This document shows positions 14,830 through 21,045 of a stretch of DNA of 21,045 nt, piece after piece. A program made the position numbers and the translations under genes. The notes below the pieces were generated by a model. The model saw nothing but the letters and a program-made list of their open reading frames with translations. It had not been told where the DNA came from and searched no databases. Source of the stretch: a virus; the IMG/VR virus record IMGVR_UViG_3300012936_004232, positions 1 through 21,045 of that record. One strand, given 5' to 3'. The first letter of the stretch is position 1. Each line of letters starts with the position of its first letter.

Positions 14830-17274
14830 ATGAAAACTTTAGGACACGAAATAATAGAACAGATGTTATCTGAGTCACCAGTGAAAACTGTATTGGTAGT
14901 ATATCCGGGCAGATTTCAACCAATGGGACAACATCATGCTGCAGTTTATAAAAAATTGGCAAGCAAATTTGGTAAATCAAATACATTTGTTGTAACATCA
15001 GACAAAGTTGCATTACCTAAATCTCCATTGAATTTCAAAGAAAAGGAAATGGTAATGCGAAAACATGGAATAACAAATGTTGTTCAAGTCCGAAACCCAT
15101 ATCAAGCACAAGAGTTGACTAGCAAATATGATCCAGAAACAACTGCATTATTATTTGCTGTAGGTAAAAAAGATATGATGGAAAATCCTAGATTCAAAAT
15201 AGGATTAAAGAAAAATGGAGAACCTAGTTATTTTCAAGATTATGAAGCAAATAAAAATAATCTGCAACCATTTACTCAACATGGATATTTAGTTGTTGCA
15301 CCGCATGTTGATATTCAAATACCTGGCTTTGGAGAAATGTCCGGAACTACATTAAGACAAGTATTAGCAACAGCTGATGCAGAAACATTTAAAGATGTTA
15401 TGGGATTTTTTGATCCTAAAATATATAACATGTTACAAACTAAGTTTTCTTCATTACGTACGGAAACAATAGAATCATTTTTAACTGAGAATAGTTTAAC
15501 CGGAATTGGAGATACATCTGCAGATGATGGTCCTAGATACTTATATGGAAATCAAGCTACATATAGAAAAAAGACTGCAGAAATGGCTAGACGATTAGGA
15601 TATGAGGTAGTAAATTATATAGTTAAAGACAACCCAATTGAAGTACATGACACAAATTATCCAGATGGACCCCCATTAACAGTTTCATATTTTCCTACCG
15701 GCGTAAAAGGAGGAGATTTTGCAGGTACAGATTATTTGAAAAATTATAAAGGTAATCCTGCATATTCATTATGGAAAAAAGAAATACAAAAAATAGCTCA
15801 AGTCGTAGGATATAAGTTTTTAGATTTTCTAGGAGCAGAAGATTCTATAGAATCTAGTAAAAAGGAAAAGTTAGGAACACCTACAGGACTAATGGAAGAT
15901 TTCAATGTACCTATCAATATAGGTGATACAGTGATGATGGGCAAGTTTAAAAATAAACCTGTCGTTGTACAAACAATTCAAATCAGTCAAAAAGGAGATT
16001 TATTAATAAATGGCAAATCGGCTGCTCGATTTAGAATAATACCAAAAGAAGAAAAACAAGCATTAACTAAAGAGTGGTGGAGCGATTCGTTAAAAGAATT
16101 GTTAACAGAGGCAAAGGCAAATACACATTTAACTCATTTAGAAGAATTAGTTTTGACTCAAGGAGAATCTGGATATAAACAAGCAAGATCATTTTTAGTT
16201 GAACTACTAAAAAATCTAGCAGGTAATTCAAATACCAAAATAAACACATCAGTTAAATGGGACGGAGCCCCGGCGATATTTACAGGAATCAATCCTGATA
16301 ATGGACAGTTCTTTGTAGGAACAAAGTCAGTATTTAATAAAGTACCTAAGATTAACTATACAATGGAAGATATAGATGCTAACCATGGACAAGCTCCTGG
16401 TCTAGCAGATAAATTGAAGTTGGCATTACAATATTTTCCATCATTAGGTATAAAAAATATTCTGCAAGGAGATTTTATGTTTGATTCGAGTATGGTTAAA
16501 AATACAAATATAGATGGTAAGCCACATTTGTCATTCAGACCAAATACAATTACATATGCAGTAGAATCAGATTCTGAATTAGGAAAACAAGTTGCAGCAG
16601 CAAAAATTGGTATAGTATTTCATACAACATATCAGTCATTATCTTCAGGAGCTAGTTTTGGAGCAGATGTAAGTGGATTAAATCAAACTAGAGATGTTTG
16701 GTTTGATGATGCATTTTTTAAAGATTCAACAGGTATAGTTACATTAACAGTCGAAGAAGCAAAAGAAGTACAAAATTTAATTAAAAAAGCAGATTCTATT
16801 AAAGTTAATTATGATAACTTACCAATGGCAGATCTTAATGTTTATTTGAACAAAGAAATCAAATCTGGACAATTTGTTAATAATCCTAAGGTATCATTTA
16901 AAGCATTTCAAAAATGGTATAAAATGACAAGAATCGATAAACGTATTGAAAAATTAAAATCTGAAAAAGGAAAAATGAAAGCTATAGCTGCTGGACAAGA
17001 ACAAATGAAAATGTTTCAAAGAAGGCAACAAGATATAGTAAATTTATTTCAAGTATCAAAATTATTGTCAGACGCCAAACTTATATTTGTACGTAAATAT
17101 AACAATGCTATTTATAATGCAAAACATTTTGTAGACGATGGTAAAGGAGGCTTAAGAGTCACTGCACCAGAAGGATATGTTGCAGTTGATAGAATAGGCA
17201 ATGGAGTTAAATTTGTAGATAGGATAGAATTTAGTAGAGCAAATTTTGCTATGGATAAAGGCTTTACAAAATAG
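14830..17274 (+). CDS. NMNAT/cytidylyltransferase-like enzyme fused to a ligase-like domain
   Basis: Residues 18-200 are a Rossmann nucleotidyltransferase of the NMNAT/cytidylyltransferase superfamily: GRFQP at 27-31 opens the nucleotide site, H36 is the second histidine of the HxGH motif, and SGTTLR at 171-176 matches the ISSTxxR motif. The first HxGH histidine is replaced (GQHH at 33-36). Residues 222-345 form an unrecognised domain and 360-405 a small beta domain. Residues 430-814 carry nucleic-acid ligase-type motifs: KWDG at 476-479 (lysine that takes the AMP), GDF at 547-549, VFHTTY at 596-601, EGYV at 781-784 and K794-x3-R798. Spacing between the last two pairs is larger than usual because of a helical insertion. 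Candidate prohead-protease sites (LSE|S at 15, LTE|N at 220, LTE|A at 427) fall at the N-terminus and the domain linkers. The superfamily call for the first domain is firm; the ligase call is inference; substrates are unknown. Confidence 0.72.
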   Translation: MKTLGHEIIEQMLSESPVKTVLVVYPGRFQPMGQHHAAVYKKLASKFGKSNTFVVTSDKVALPKSPLNFKEKEMVMRKHGITNVVQVRNPYQAQELTSKYDPETTALLFAVGKKDMMENPRFKIGLKKNGEPSYFQDYEANKNNLQPFTQHGYLVVAPHVDIQIPGFGEMSGTTLRQVLATADAETFKDVMGFFDPKIYNMLQTKFSSLRTETIESFLTENSLTGIGDTSADDGPRYLYGNQATYRKKTAEMARRLGYEVVNYIVKDNPIEVHDTNYPDGPPLTVSYFPTGVKGGDFAGTDYLKNYKGNPAYSLWKKEIQKIAQVVGYKFLDFLGAEDSIESSKKEKLGTPTGLMEDFNVPINIGDTVMMGKFKNKPVVVQTIQISQKGDLLINGKSAARFRIIPKEEKQALTKEWWSDSLKELLTEAKANTHLTHLEELVLTQGESGYKQARSFLVELLKNLAGNSNTKINTSVKWDGAPAIFTGINPDNGQFFVGTKSVFNKVPKINYTMEDIDANHGQAPGLADKLKLALQYFPSLGIKNILQGDFMFDSSMVKNTNIDGKPHLSFRPNTITYAVESDSELGKQVAAAKIGIVFHTTYQSLSSGASFGADVSGLNQTRDVWFDDAFFKDSTGIVTLTVEEAKEVQNLIKKADSIKVNYDNLPMADLNVYLNKEIKSGQFVNNPKVSFKAFQKWYKMTRIDKRIEKLKSEKGKMKAIAAGQEQMKMFQRRQQDIVNLFQVSKLLSDAKLIFVRKYNNAIYNAKHFVDDGKGGLRVTAPEGYVAVDRIGNGVKFVDRIEFSRANFAMDKGFTK

Positions 17275-17295
17275 TATTGATAAGTGAAACATAGC

Positions 17296-17317
17296 ATATT
17301 TATATTAAAATAAAGGG
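17296..17317 (+). promoter_or_regulatory. Promoter/RBS-like block (copy 3)
   Basis: ATATTTAT, then ATT, then AAAATAAAGGG, 20 of 22 bases identical to the block at 4253-4274. The spacing from GGG to ATG is again eight bases. Conservation reaches beyond the SD-like AAAGGG, which argues for a promoter plus ribosome-binding site rather than a ribosome site alone. Confidence 0.5.
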
Positions 17318-17325
17318 ACAGACCA

Positions 17326-17835
17326 ATGAAAGAAACAACATTAAGAAACATGATCAGAAAACAGATCAAAGAATCTTTGAAAGAAGCTCCTATGGCAAGA
17401 ACAGCTGTTGGACAAAAATTAGGTTCGGTAGAAAAAATGGCCGGCGTTAAAATGTTAAAAAAAGCATTAGACCAAGGATCACCAATACAACAAGCAGCAG
17501 GATTACTTCAAGTAGTACAAGCTATTTCAGGTAACAACCCTGCAGTATCAAAGCAATTAGCAAGAATGTTAATGAAGAAAGATAATCAGGCGGGAGATAT
17601 GGGTAAGCCAGATGGCGCAGCTGATAGATTTGAATCAGTAGATGAAGACAAAACATTATCTACTAAATTTGGTAAAGTTGATGATACACAAGCTATGAAA
17701 ATGTTAAAAAGTACATTAGGAAATAAAGGTGCAAATGTTCAAGGCGATTTTGTATTAGATTTGATAAAAAGCTTAGGCCTTAAGCCTCAAGCAAAAAATC
17801 GTATCAAAATGAAGATTAAGGATATCTTTAATTAA
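17326..17835 (+). CDS. Small protein with a capsid-targeting-like N-terminus
   Basis: The function is not recognised. Residues 1-20 form a basic amphipathic helix (MKETTLRNMIRKQIKESLKE) ending in L18-K19-E20 followed by Ala, which fits the (I/L)xE|A consensus cut by the T4 prohead protease. T4 internal head proteins carry a comparable removable N-terminal targeting peptide. Residues 40-85 are Ala/Leu/Gln-rich helix, 86-120 a charged, probably disordered linker, and 121-169 a basic helical end. It starts 50 bases after the 814-residue enzyme under its own promoter/RBS-like block, and its stop is one base before the next start. An internal capsid protein is my inference. A scaffold-related or DNA-binding protein is also possible. 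Confidence 0.7.
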   Translation: MKETTLRNMIRKQIKESLKEAPMARTAVGQKLGSVEKMAGVKMLKKALDQGSPIQQAAGLLQVVQAISGNNPAVSKQLARMLMKKDNQAGDMGKPDGAADRFESVDEDKTLSTKFGKVDDTQAMKMLKSTLGNKGANVQGDFVLDLIKSLGLKPQAKNRIKMKIKDIFN

Positions 17836-17836
17836 T

Positions 17837-18460
17837 ATGAGCAATAAGTTACAAAATGTGAAAGCTATCAAGCAGATGCTTGCTGGCGAACACCGAACCC
17901 AAACACGTAAATCAATTTATACAGGTAAAACAAAATCAAAAGAATTAGAAGTAATAGAATCTTTTGAAGATGGTAAACCTAAAGTATGGATTGAAACAGA
18001 TACAAAAGGATTCAGAACAAGAGTTACACAACATGATGGATTTACAACACGTCAACCAGAAAATTCAATATTAAAGAAAGTTCAAGATACTCTTAAAGTA
18101 CCAGATGAATGTCCCAAATGTGGTACAAATATGCGAGAAAAAGAAAAATCTTTGAACTTTAAATTTTATTTCAAACGTGGTAAGTGTTTTGGTTGTGTTT
18201 TAACAGAAGAAAGAAAAATTAAACAACAAGGACCAGAAGCCTGGCAAAAGTATCAAAAAGAAATCATGTTATCAAATGCAGAATCATGGTTTAAAGATAC
18301 CGATAAAGAAGTTGAAATTGTAAAACAACAAGTAAAAGAAACTACTTGGGAAAATGCAGATGGTGAAAGAAATGAGATTGATATTTCTTCTTTCATTGAA
18401 AAGATTGAAAAAGATTATAATAAATTAAAAGAAGATATTAGATCTTCATTTGAGGCATAA
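17837..18460 (+). CDS. Hypothetical protein with a four-cysteine zinc-binding site
   Basis: No family is recognised. C92-PK-C95 and C117-FG-C120 form a likely zinc ribbon, separated by a basic, aromatic-rich stretch (KSLNFKFYFKRG region) that could contact nucleic acid or fold as a beta hairpin. The N-terminal third contains GEHRTQTRK and a beta-rich part rich in Thr and Lys. The C-terminal 60 residues are charged helix, probably coiled coil. It starts one base after the previous stop with no close SD, so translational coupling is likely. It precedes the membrane-associated small protein and holin. A terminase partner, head protein or regulator would each fit; the sequence does not decide. 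Confidence 0.65.
   Translation: MSNKLQNVKAIKQMLAGEHRTQTRKSIYTGKTKSKELEVIESFEDGKPKVWIETDTKGFRTRVTQHDGFTTRQPENSILKKVQDTLKVPDECPKCGTNMREKEKSLNFKFYFKRGKCFGCVLTEERKIKQQGPEAWQKYQKEIMLSNAESWFKDTDKEVEIVKQQVKETTWENADGERNEIDISSFIEKIEKDYNKLKEDIRSSFEA
18452..18455 (+). promoter_or_regulatory. SD that selects the GTG start at 18462
   Basis: GAGG lies six bases before GTG at 18462. It is inside, and so cannot serve, the alternative TTG start at 18450. The GTG start also gives an N-terminus, MKLSNLIVEN, that matches the style of its neighbours. Confidence 0.6.
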
Positions 18461-18461
18461 A

Positions 18462-18983
18462 GTGAAACTATCCAATCTAATAGTAGAAAATGTAGAAGCA
18501 GAAATAGAAGATGTATTTGATACTCTTGAAAAAGATATTCAAAAACTAAACTTAGATGCACCTGAATCAGAAGCACTCATAACAGGTGCTGGCTCATTGA
18601 CATTAGCTGGTGTTGCTTTATCATTCGGCGAAATATCAAGACTATTAGGAAAATTTGTAAATTTAATAAGTAAGATACCAGGATTTAAAAGTTTATCTGG
18701 AGATAAATTGATTTCATTTGGAGAAGAATATCATCATGCAATTATTGGTGCATTTGAAAAGGTTATTAAATTAGCTGGAGTAAAAGATACTGCAAAGGCA
18801 CATAAAGCTGCTGAACTACTTCATATGGTAGTAGTGGGTTTATTATTATATAAAGGTGTTGGTGGAATGGCATCGAAATTTGGTAAAGGACAATTTGCTG
18901 GAGCTACTTTTAAAGGTGTATTGAATGCAATTAAAAGTAACGAACTAGGAGTATTCCTTAAGGATGCATTTGGTTCAATTTAA
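18462..18983 (+). CDS. Hydrophobic Gly-rich protein of unknown function, GTG start
   Basis: 173 residues from GTG at 18462; the upstream TTG at 18450 overlaps the previous gene and lacks an SD. The first 30 residues are acidic (VEAEIEDVFDTLEKD) after an MKLSNLIVE segment ending in I-V-E|N, a possible though weak prohead-protease site. Two hydrophobic stretches follow: about 38-57 (GAGSLTLAGVALSF) and 117-136 (LLHMVVVGLLLYKGVGG). Amphipathic helices lie between and after them (LISKIPGFKSL, FKGVLNAIKSNEL). Membrane association or a compact helical bundle are both possible. It sits just before the holin, so a lysis accessory is an option, but the N-terminal resemblance to the capsid-block proteins points to the virion. 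No family recognised. Confidence 0.6.
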   Translation: MKLSNLIVENVEAEIEDVFDTLEKDIQKLNLDAPESEALITGAGSLTLAGVALSFGEISRLLGKFVNLISKIPGFKSLSGDKLISFGEEYHHAIIGAFEKVIKLAGVKDTAKAHKAAELLHMVVVGLLLYKGVGGMASKFGKGQFAGATFKGVLNAIKSNELGVFLKDAFGSI

Positions 18984-19006
18984 TAGATTAAAATAGAGAA
19001 ATAGTT

Positions 19007-19399
19007 ATGAGTATAATAACAAAATTATTTTCAGGCGGCGCAGCCGATTTAGTAAAAGGTGTAGGTGGAGTAATAGATAACTTACATACTTCAAAGGAAG
19101 AAAAATTAGAAGCCGAACAAAAGATAAAAGAATTAGTCGCACAATACGAAATAGAAATGGAAAAGAATATCACAGACAGATGGAAAGCTGATATGAATTC
19201 TGATTCTTGGTTATCTAAAAACGTAAGACCATTAGTGCTTATATTTCTAGTTGTATGTACAGTTCTTATGATATTTATAGATGCAGGAACAATTGCTTTT
19301 GAAGTAGAACAAAAATGGACAGATCTTTTACAATTAGTACTTATTACGGTCATAGGTGCATACTTTGGCGGCCGTTCATTTGAAAAAAGTAAAAAATAA
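19007..19399 (+). CDS. Holin, 3TM / gene-transfer-agent type
   Basis: A 130-residue membrane protein expected to open the inner membrane at the end of infection. Residues 1-25 hold an amphipathic Gly-rich helix (IITKLFSGGAADLVKGVGG). Residues 28-65 are a charged helix, and SDSWLSKNVRPL at 65-76 matches the junction typical of the 3TM GTA-holin family. Two clear membrane helices follow, about 75-93 (LVLIFLVVCTVLMIFID) and 106-121 (DLLQLVLITVIGAYF). The tail is basic (SFEKSKK). The start follows the previous stop by 23 bases with a weak AGAG SD. No endolysin gene is visible in the window, so the rest of the lysis system lies elsewhere. Confidence 0.78.
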   Translation: MSIITKLFSGGAADLVKGVGGVIDNLHTSKEEKLEAEQKIKELVAQYEIEMEKNITDRWKADMNSDSWLSKNVRPLVLIFLVVCTVLMIFIDAGTIAFEVEQKWTDLLQLVLITVIGAYFGGRSFEKSKK

Positions 19400-19408
19400 G
19401 CAGTTCTT

Positions 19409-19430
19409 TTATTTGTTTTTCTGCAAATAA
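19409..19430 (+). terminator. Weak inverted repeat between holin and terminase
   Basis: TTATTTG at 19409-19415 pairs with CAAATAA at 19424-19430 around an eight-base loop and is followed by TTTCTT. The stem has one G-C pair, so a functional terminator is doubtful. The AT-rich end of the gap (TTATATTAAGGTATAAT) could also hold a promoter. Confidence 0.25.
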
Positions 19431-19441
19431 TTTCTTATATT

Positions 19442-19445
19442 AAGG
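19442..19445 (+). promoter_or_regulatory. Ribosome-binding site of the terminase gene
   Basis: AAGG six bases before the ATG at 19452, in a TATTAAGGTATAAT context. It supports this start over downstream ATGs. Confidence 0.5.
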
Positions 19446-19451
19446 TATAAT

Positions 19452-21032
19452 ATGGCGGTAAAGAAAAGCATAAAAGAAATCATACGTGATGAATATAAGA
19501 GGTGTTCTCAAGACCCTGTACATTTCATGCGTAAGTATTGTATTATACAACATCCTACTAAAGGTAAGATGTATTTCAATCTATATCCTTTCCAAGAAGA
19601 AGCATTAAATGAATTCAAAAACAACAGATATAATATTGTTTTAAAGTCTAGACAGCTAGGTATATCAACTTTATCTGCTGGATATTCATTATGGTGTATG
19701 ATTTTCAAATCAGATTATAATGTATTAGTTATTGCAACAAAACAAGATGTAGCAAAGAATCTTGTTACAAAAGTAAGAGTAATGCATGATAATTTACCTT
19801 CATGGTTAAAAGGAAAGACCATGGAAGATAATAAACTTTCATTGAGATTTAAAAATGGTTCACAAATTAAAGCTATATCATCTAAAGGAGATGCTGGTAG
19901 ATCTGAAGCATTATCATTACTAGTAATTGATGAAGCAGCATTTGTTGATAGAATTGATGAAATATGGACTGCGGCACAACAAACATTAGCAACAGGTGGT
20001 GGAGCTATTATGTTATCAACACCAAATGGTACAGGTAATTTATTTCATAAAACATGGACACAAGCCGAAGCCGGCGGACAATTTAATCCTATCAAATTAC
20101 ATTGGACCGTACATCCAGAAAGAGATCAAAAATGGAGAGATCTTCAAACAGAATTATTAGGAGAAAAAAGTGCTGCACAAGAATGTGATTGCGACTTTAT
20201 ATCATCAGGTCATACAGTAGTAGATGGTCCTATCATTCAATGGTATGAACAAACATATGTAGAAGATCCAAAAGAAAAAAGAGGATTTGATGGCAACTAT
20301 TGGATATGGGAATATCCAAACTATTCTAATTCATATGTAGTAGTAGCGGACGTTGCCAGAGGCGATGGAGGAGATTATTCTGCATTCCATGTATTAGATA
20401 TAAAAACAATGCAACAAGTTGCTGAATATAAAGGAAAAATAGGAACTACAGAATATGGGAATATGTTAGTTGCTGTTGCAACAGAATGGAACAATGCATT
20501 ATTAGTTATTGAAAATGCAAACATAGGATGGGCAGTAATACAGGTTGCAATTGATAAGGGATATGAAAATTTATATTATTCTTATAAACAAGATGCATAT
20601 GTTGATGAAGATGTACATTTGAGAAAAGGATATGATTTAAAGGGTAAAGGACAAAAGGTTCCTGGCTTTTCTACTACATCAAAAACAAGACCGTTAATCA
20701 TATCTAAATTAGAAACATATTTTAGAGAAAAATCACCAATTGTAAAGTCAAAACGATTGGTAGATGAATTATATGTCTTTATATGGAACGGAAGTAGAGC
20801 AGAAGCACAAAGAGGATATAATGATGATTTAGTAATGTCATTTGGTATTGCATTATGGGTTAGAGATACTGCATTAAGATTACATCAACAAGGTGTTGAT
20901 TTATCTAGAAAGGCATTAGGAGGTTTTGGTAAATCAGCAGGAGTATATTCAACAGGAACAGATAGACCAAAAGAATGGCAATGGAAATCAGGTGATAAGG
21001 ACAATGAAGATTTAACCTGGCTTTTGAAGTAA
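19452..21032 (+). CDS. Terminase large subunit (gp17-like): packaging ATPase and nuclease
   Basis: This motor cuts concatemeric DNA and drives it into the prohead. ATPase domain: an adenine-side FQ element near YPFQEE (45-50), a Walker A loop KSRQLGIST at 65-73, Walker B LLVIDEAAF at 156-164 with E161 as catalytic glutamate, and coupling motif LSTPNGTGN at 188-196. The Walker A lacks the usual GKT/S lysine (I71 stands there); K65 at the start of the loop may replace it, as in the displaced-lysine loops known from lambda gpA. The nuclease domain of RNase H fold has D300 and D308 (VADVARGDGGD), E354 (VIENANIG) and D458/D459 (NDDLVM), the acidic set expected for gp17-type enzymes. At 526 residues it is shorter than T4 gp17 (610) but has both domains complete. 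No small terminase gene is seen beside it. Confidence 0.95.
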   Translation: MAVKKSIKEIIRDEYKRCSQDPVHFMRKYCIIQHPTKGKMYFNLYPFQEEALNEFKNNRYNIVLKSRQLGISTLSAGYSLWCMIFKSDYNVLVIATKQDVAKNLVTKVRVMHDNLPSWLKGKTMEDNKLSLRFKNGSQIKAISSKGDAGRSEALSLLVIDEAAFVDRIDEIWTAAQQTLATGGGAIMLSTPNGTGNLFHKTWTQAEAGGQFNPIKLHWTVHPERDQKWRDLQTELLGEKSAAQECDCDFISSGHTVVDGPIIQWYEQTYVEDPKEKRGFDGNYWIWEYPNYSNSYVVVADVARGDGGDYSAFHVLDIKTMQQVAEYKGKIGTTEYGNMLVAVATEWNNALLVIENANIGWAVIQVAIDKGYENLYYSYKQDAYVDEDVHLRKGYDLKGKGQKVPGFSTTSKTRPLIISKLETYFREKSPIVKSKRLVDELYVFIWNGSRAEAQRGYNDDLVMSFGIALWVRDTALRLHQQGVDLSRKALGGFGKSAGVYSTGTDRPKEWQWKSGDKDNEDLTWLLK

Positions 21033-21036
21033 CAAG

Positions 21037-21045
21037 ATATTTATA
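21037..21045 (+). promoter_or_regulatory. ATATTTATA junction motif (copy 4), at window edge
   Basis: Four bases after the terminase stop codon. It matches the core found at 4253, 14816 and 17296. Whatever follows is outside the window, so the AAAATAAAGGG part cannot be checked. Confidence 0.35.

Noticed and set aside
17768-17790. Inverted repeat AGGCCTTAAGCCT near the end of the 169-residue gene
   Set aside because: Inside coding sequence, four-base stem, no T-tract; likely chance.
18450-18461. TTG start for the 173-residue protein
   Set aside because: It overlaps the previous gene and has no SD; GTG at 18462 has GAGG six bases upstream.
19271-19280. ATATTTATAG inside the holin gene as a further promoter copy
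   Set aside because: It lies in the codons of a membrane helix, has no AAAGGG or start codon at the right distance, and a few chance copies are expected in DNA this AT-rich.
18988-19353. 121-codon minus-strand frame opposite the holin
   Set aside because: The + strand encodes a clear holin; the antisense frame has no start signal or family resemblance.

Overview
The window reads as part of a tailed-phage genome: AT-rich, densely coded, and with every supported gene on the + strand. The gene set is that of a T4-like myovirus: a CHC2/TOPRIM primase, a recombination nuclease of the gp47/gp46 (SbcD/SbcC) type, very long tail-fibre or adhesin genes, a fibre with an S74 chaperone, a 3TM-type holin and a gp17-like large terminase. 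From memory, the terminase, the holin and the cytidylyltransferase-like protein most resemble proteins of uncultured marine myoviruses. The host cannot be read from the sequence. Shine-Dalgarno-like GAGG, AAGG and AAAGGG stretches precede several genes, so a host using a standard anti-SD is plausible. No integrase, IS element, tRNA or CRISPR array is visible.

Layout. Bases 2-61 hold the tail end of an upstream gene. A palindromic AT-rich gap leads to the primase (165-1091), which overlaps by 13 bases a single 1051-codon gene fusing the Mre11-like nuclease to the Rad50-like ATPase (1079-4234). A small hairpin and a promoter/RBS-like block (about 4239-4274) mark the switch to virion genes. First comes a 3106-residue modular tail or adhesin protein (4283-13603), about 44% of the window. 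A 395-residue fibre protein ending in an S74 chaperone follows (13622-14809). Next is an 814-residue multi-domain enzyme (14830-17274) joining an NMNAT/cytidylyltransferase-like domain to a C-terminal domain with the KxDG and EGYV motifs of nucleic-acid ligases. Three small proteins (17326-18983), a holin (19007-19399) and the large terminase (19452-21032) complete the window.

How the genes fit together. Primase and the SbcCD-type fusion belong to replication and recombination. The long fibre genes build the host-recognition apparatus. Terminase packages DNA and the holin triggers lysis. The least understood part is the block 14830-18983. Three of its four proteins begin with a short segment ending in (I/L)xE, which resembles the capsid-targeting peptide that the T4 prohead protease removes. 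The enzyme fusion has further (I/L)xE sites at its domain linkers. I infer, without proof, that this block encodes proteins packaged inside the capsid and processed there, including a nucleotidyltransferase plus ligase-like enzyme that would be injected with the DNA.

A 22-base promoter/RBS-like sequence occurs nearly identically before the giant tail gene and before the 169-residue protein. Its ATATTTAT core recurs at two further gene junctions, which makes it a good candidate for this phage's late promoter.
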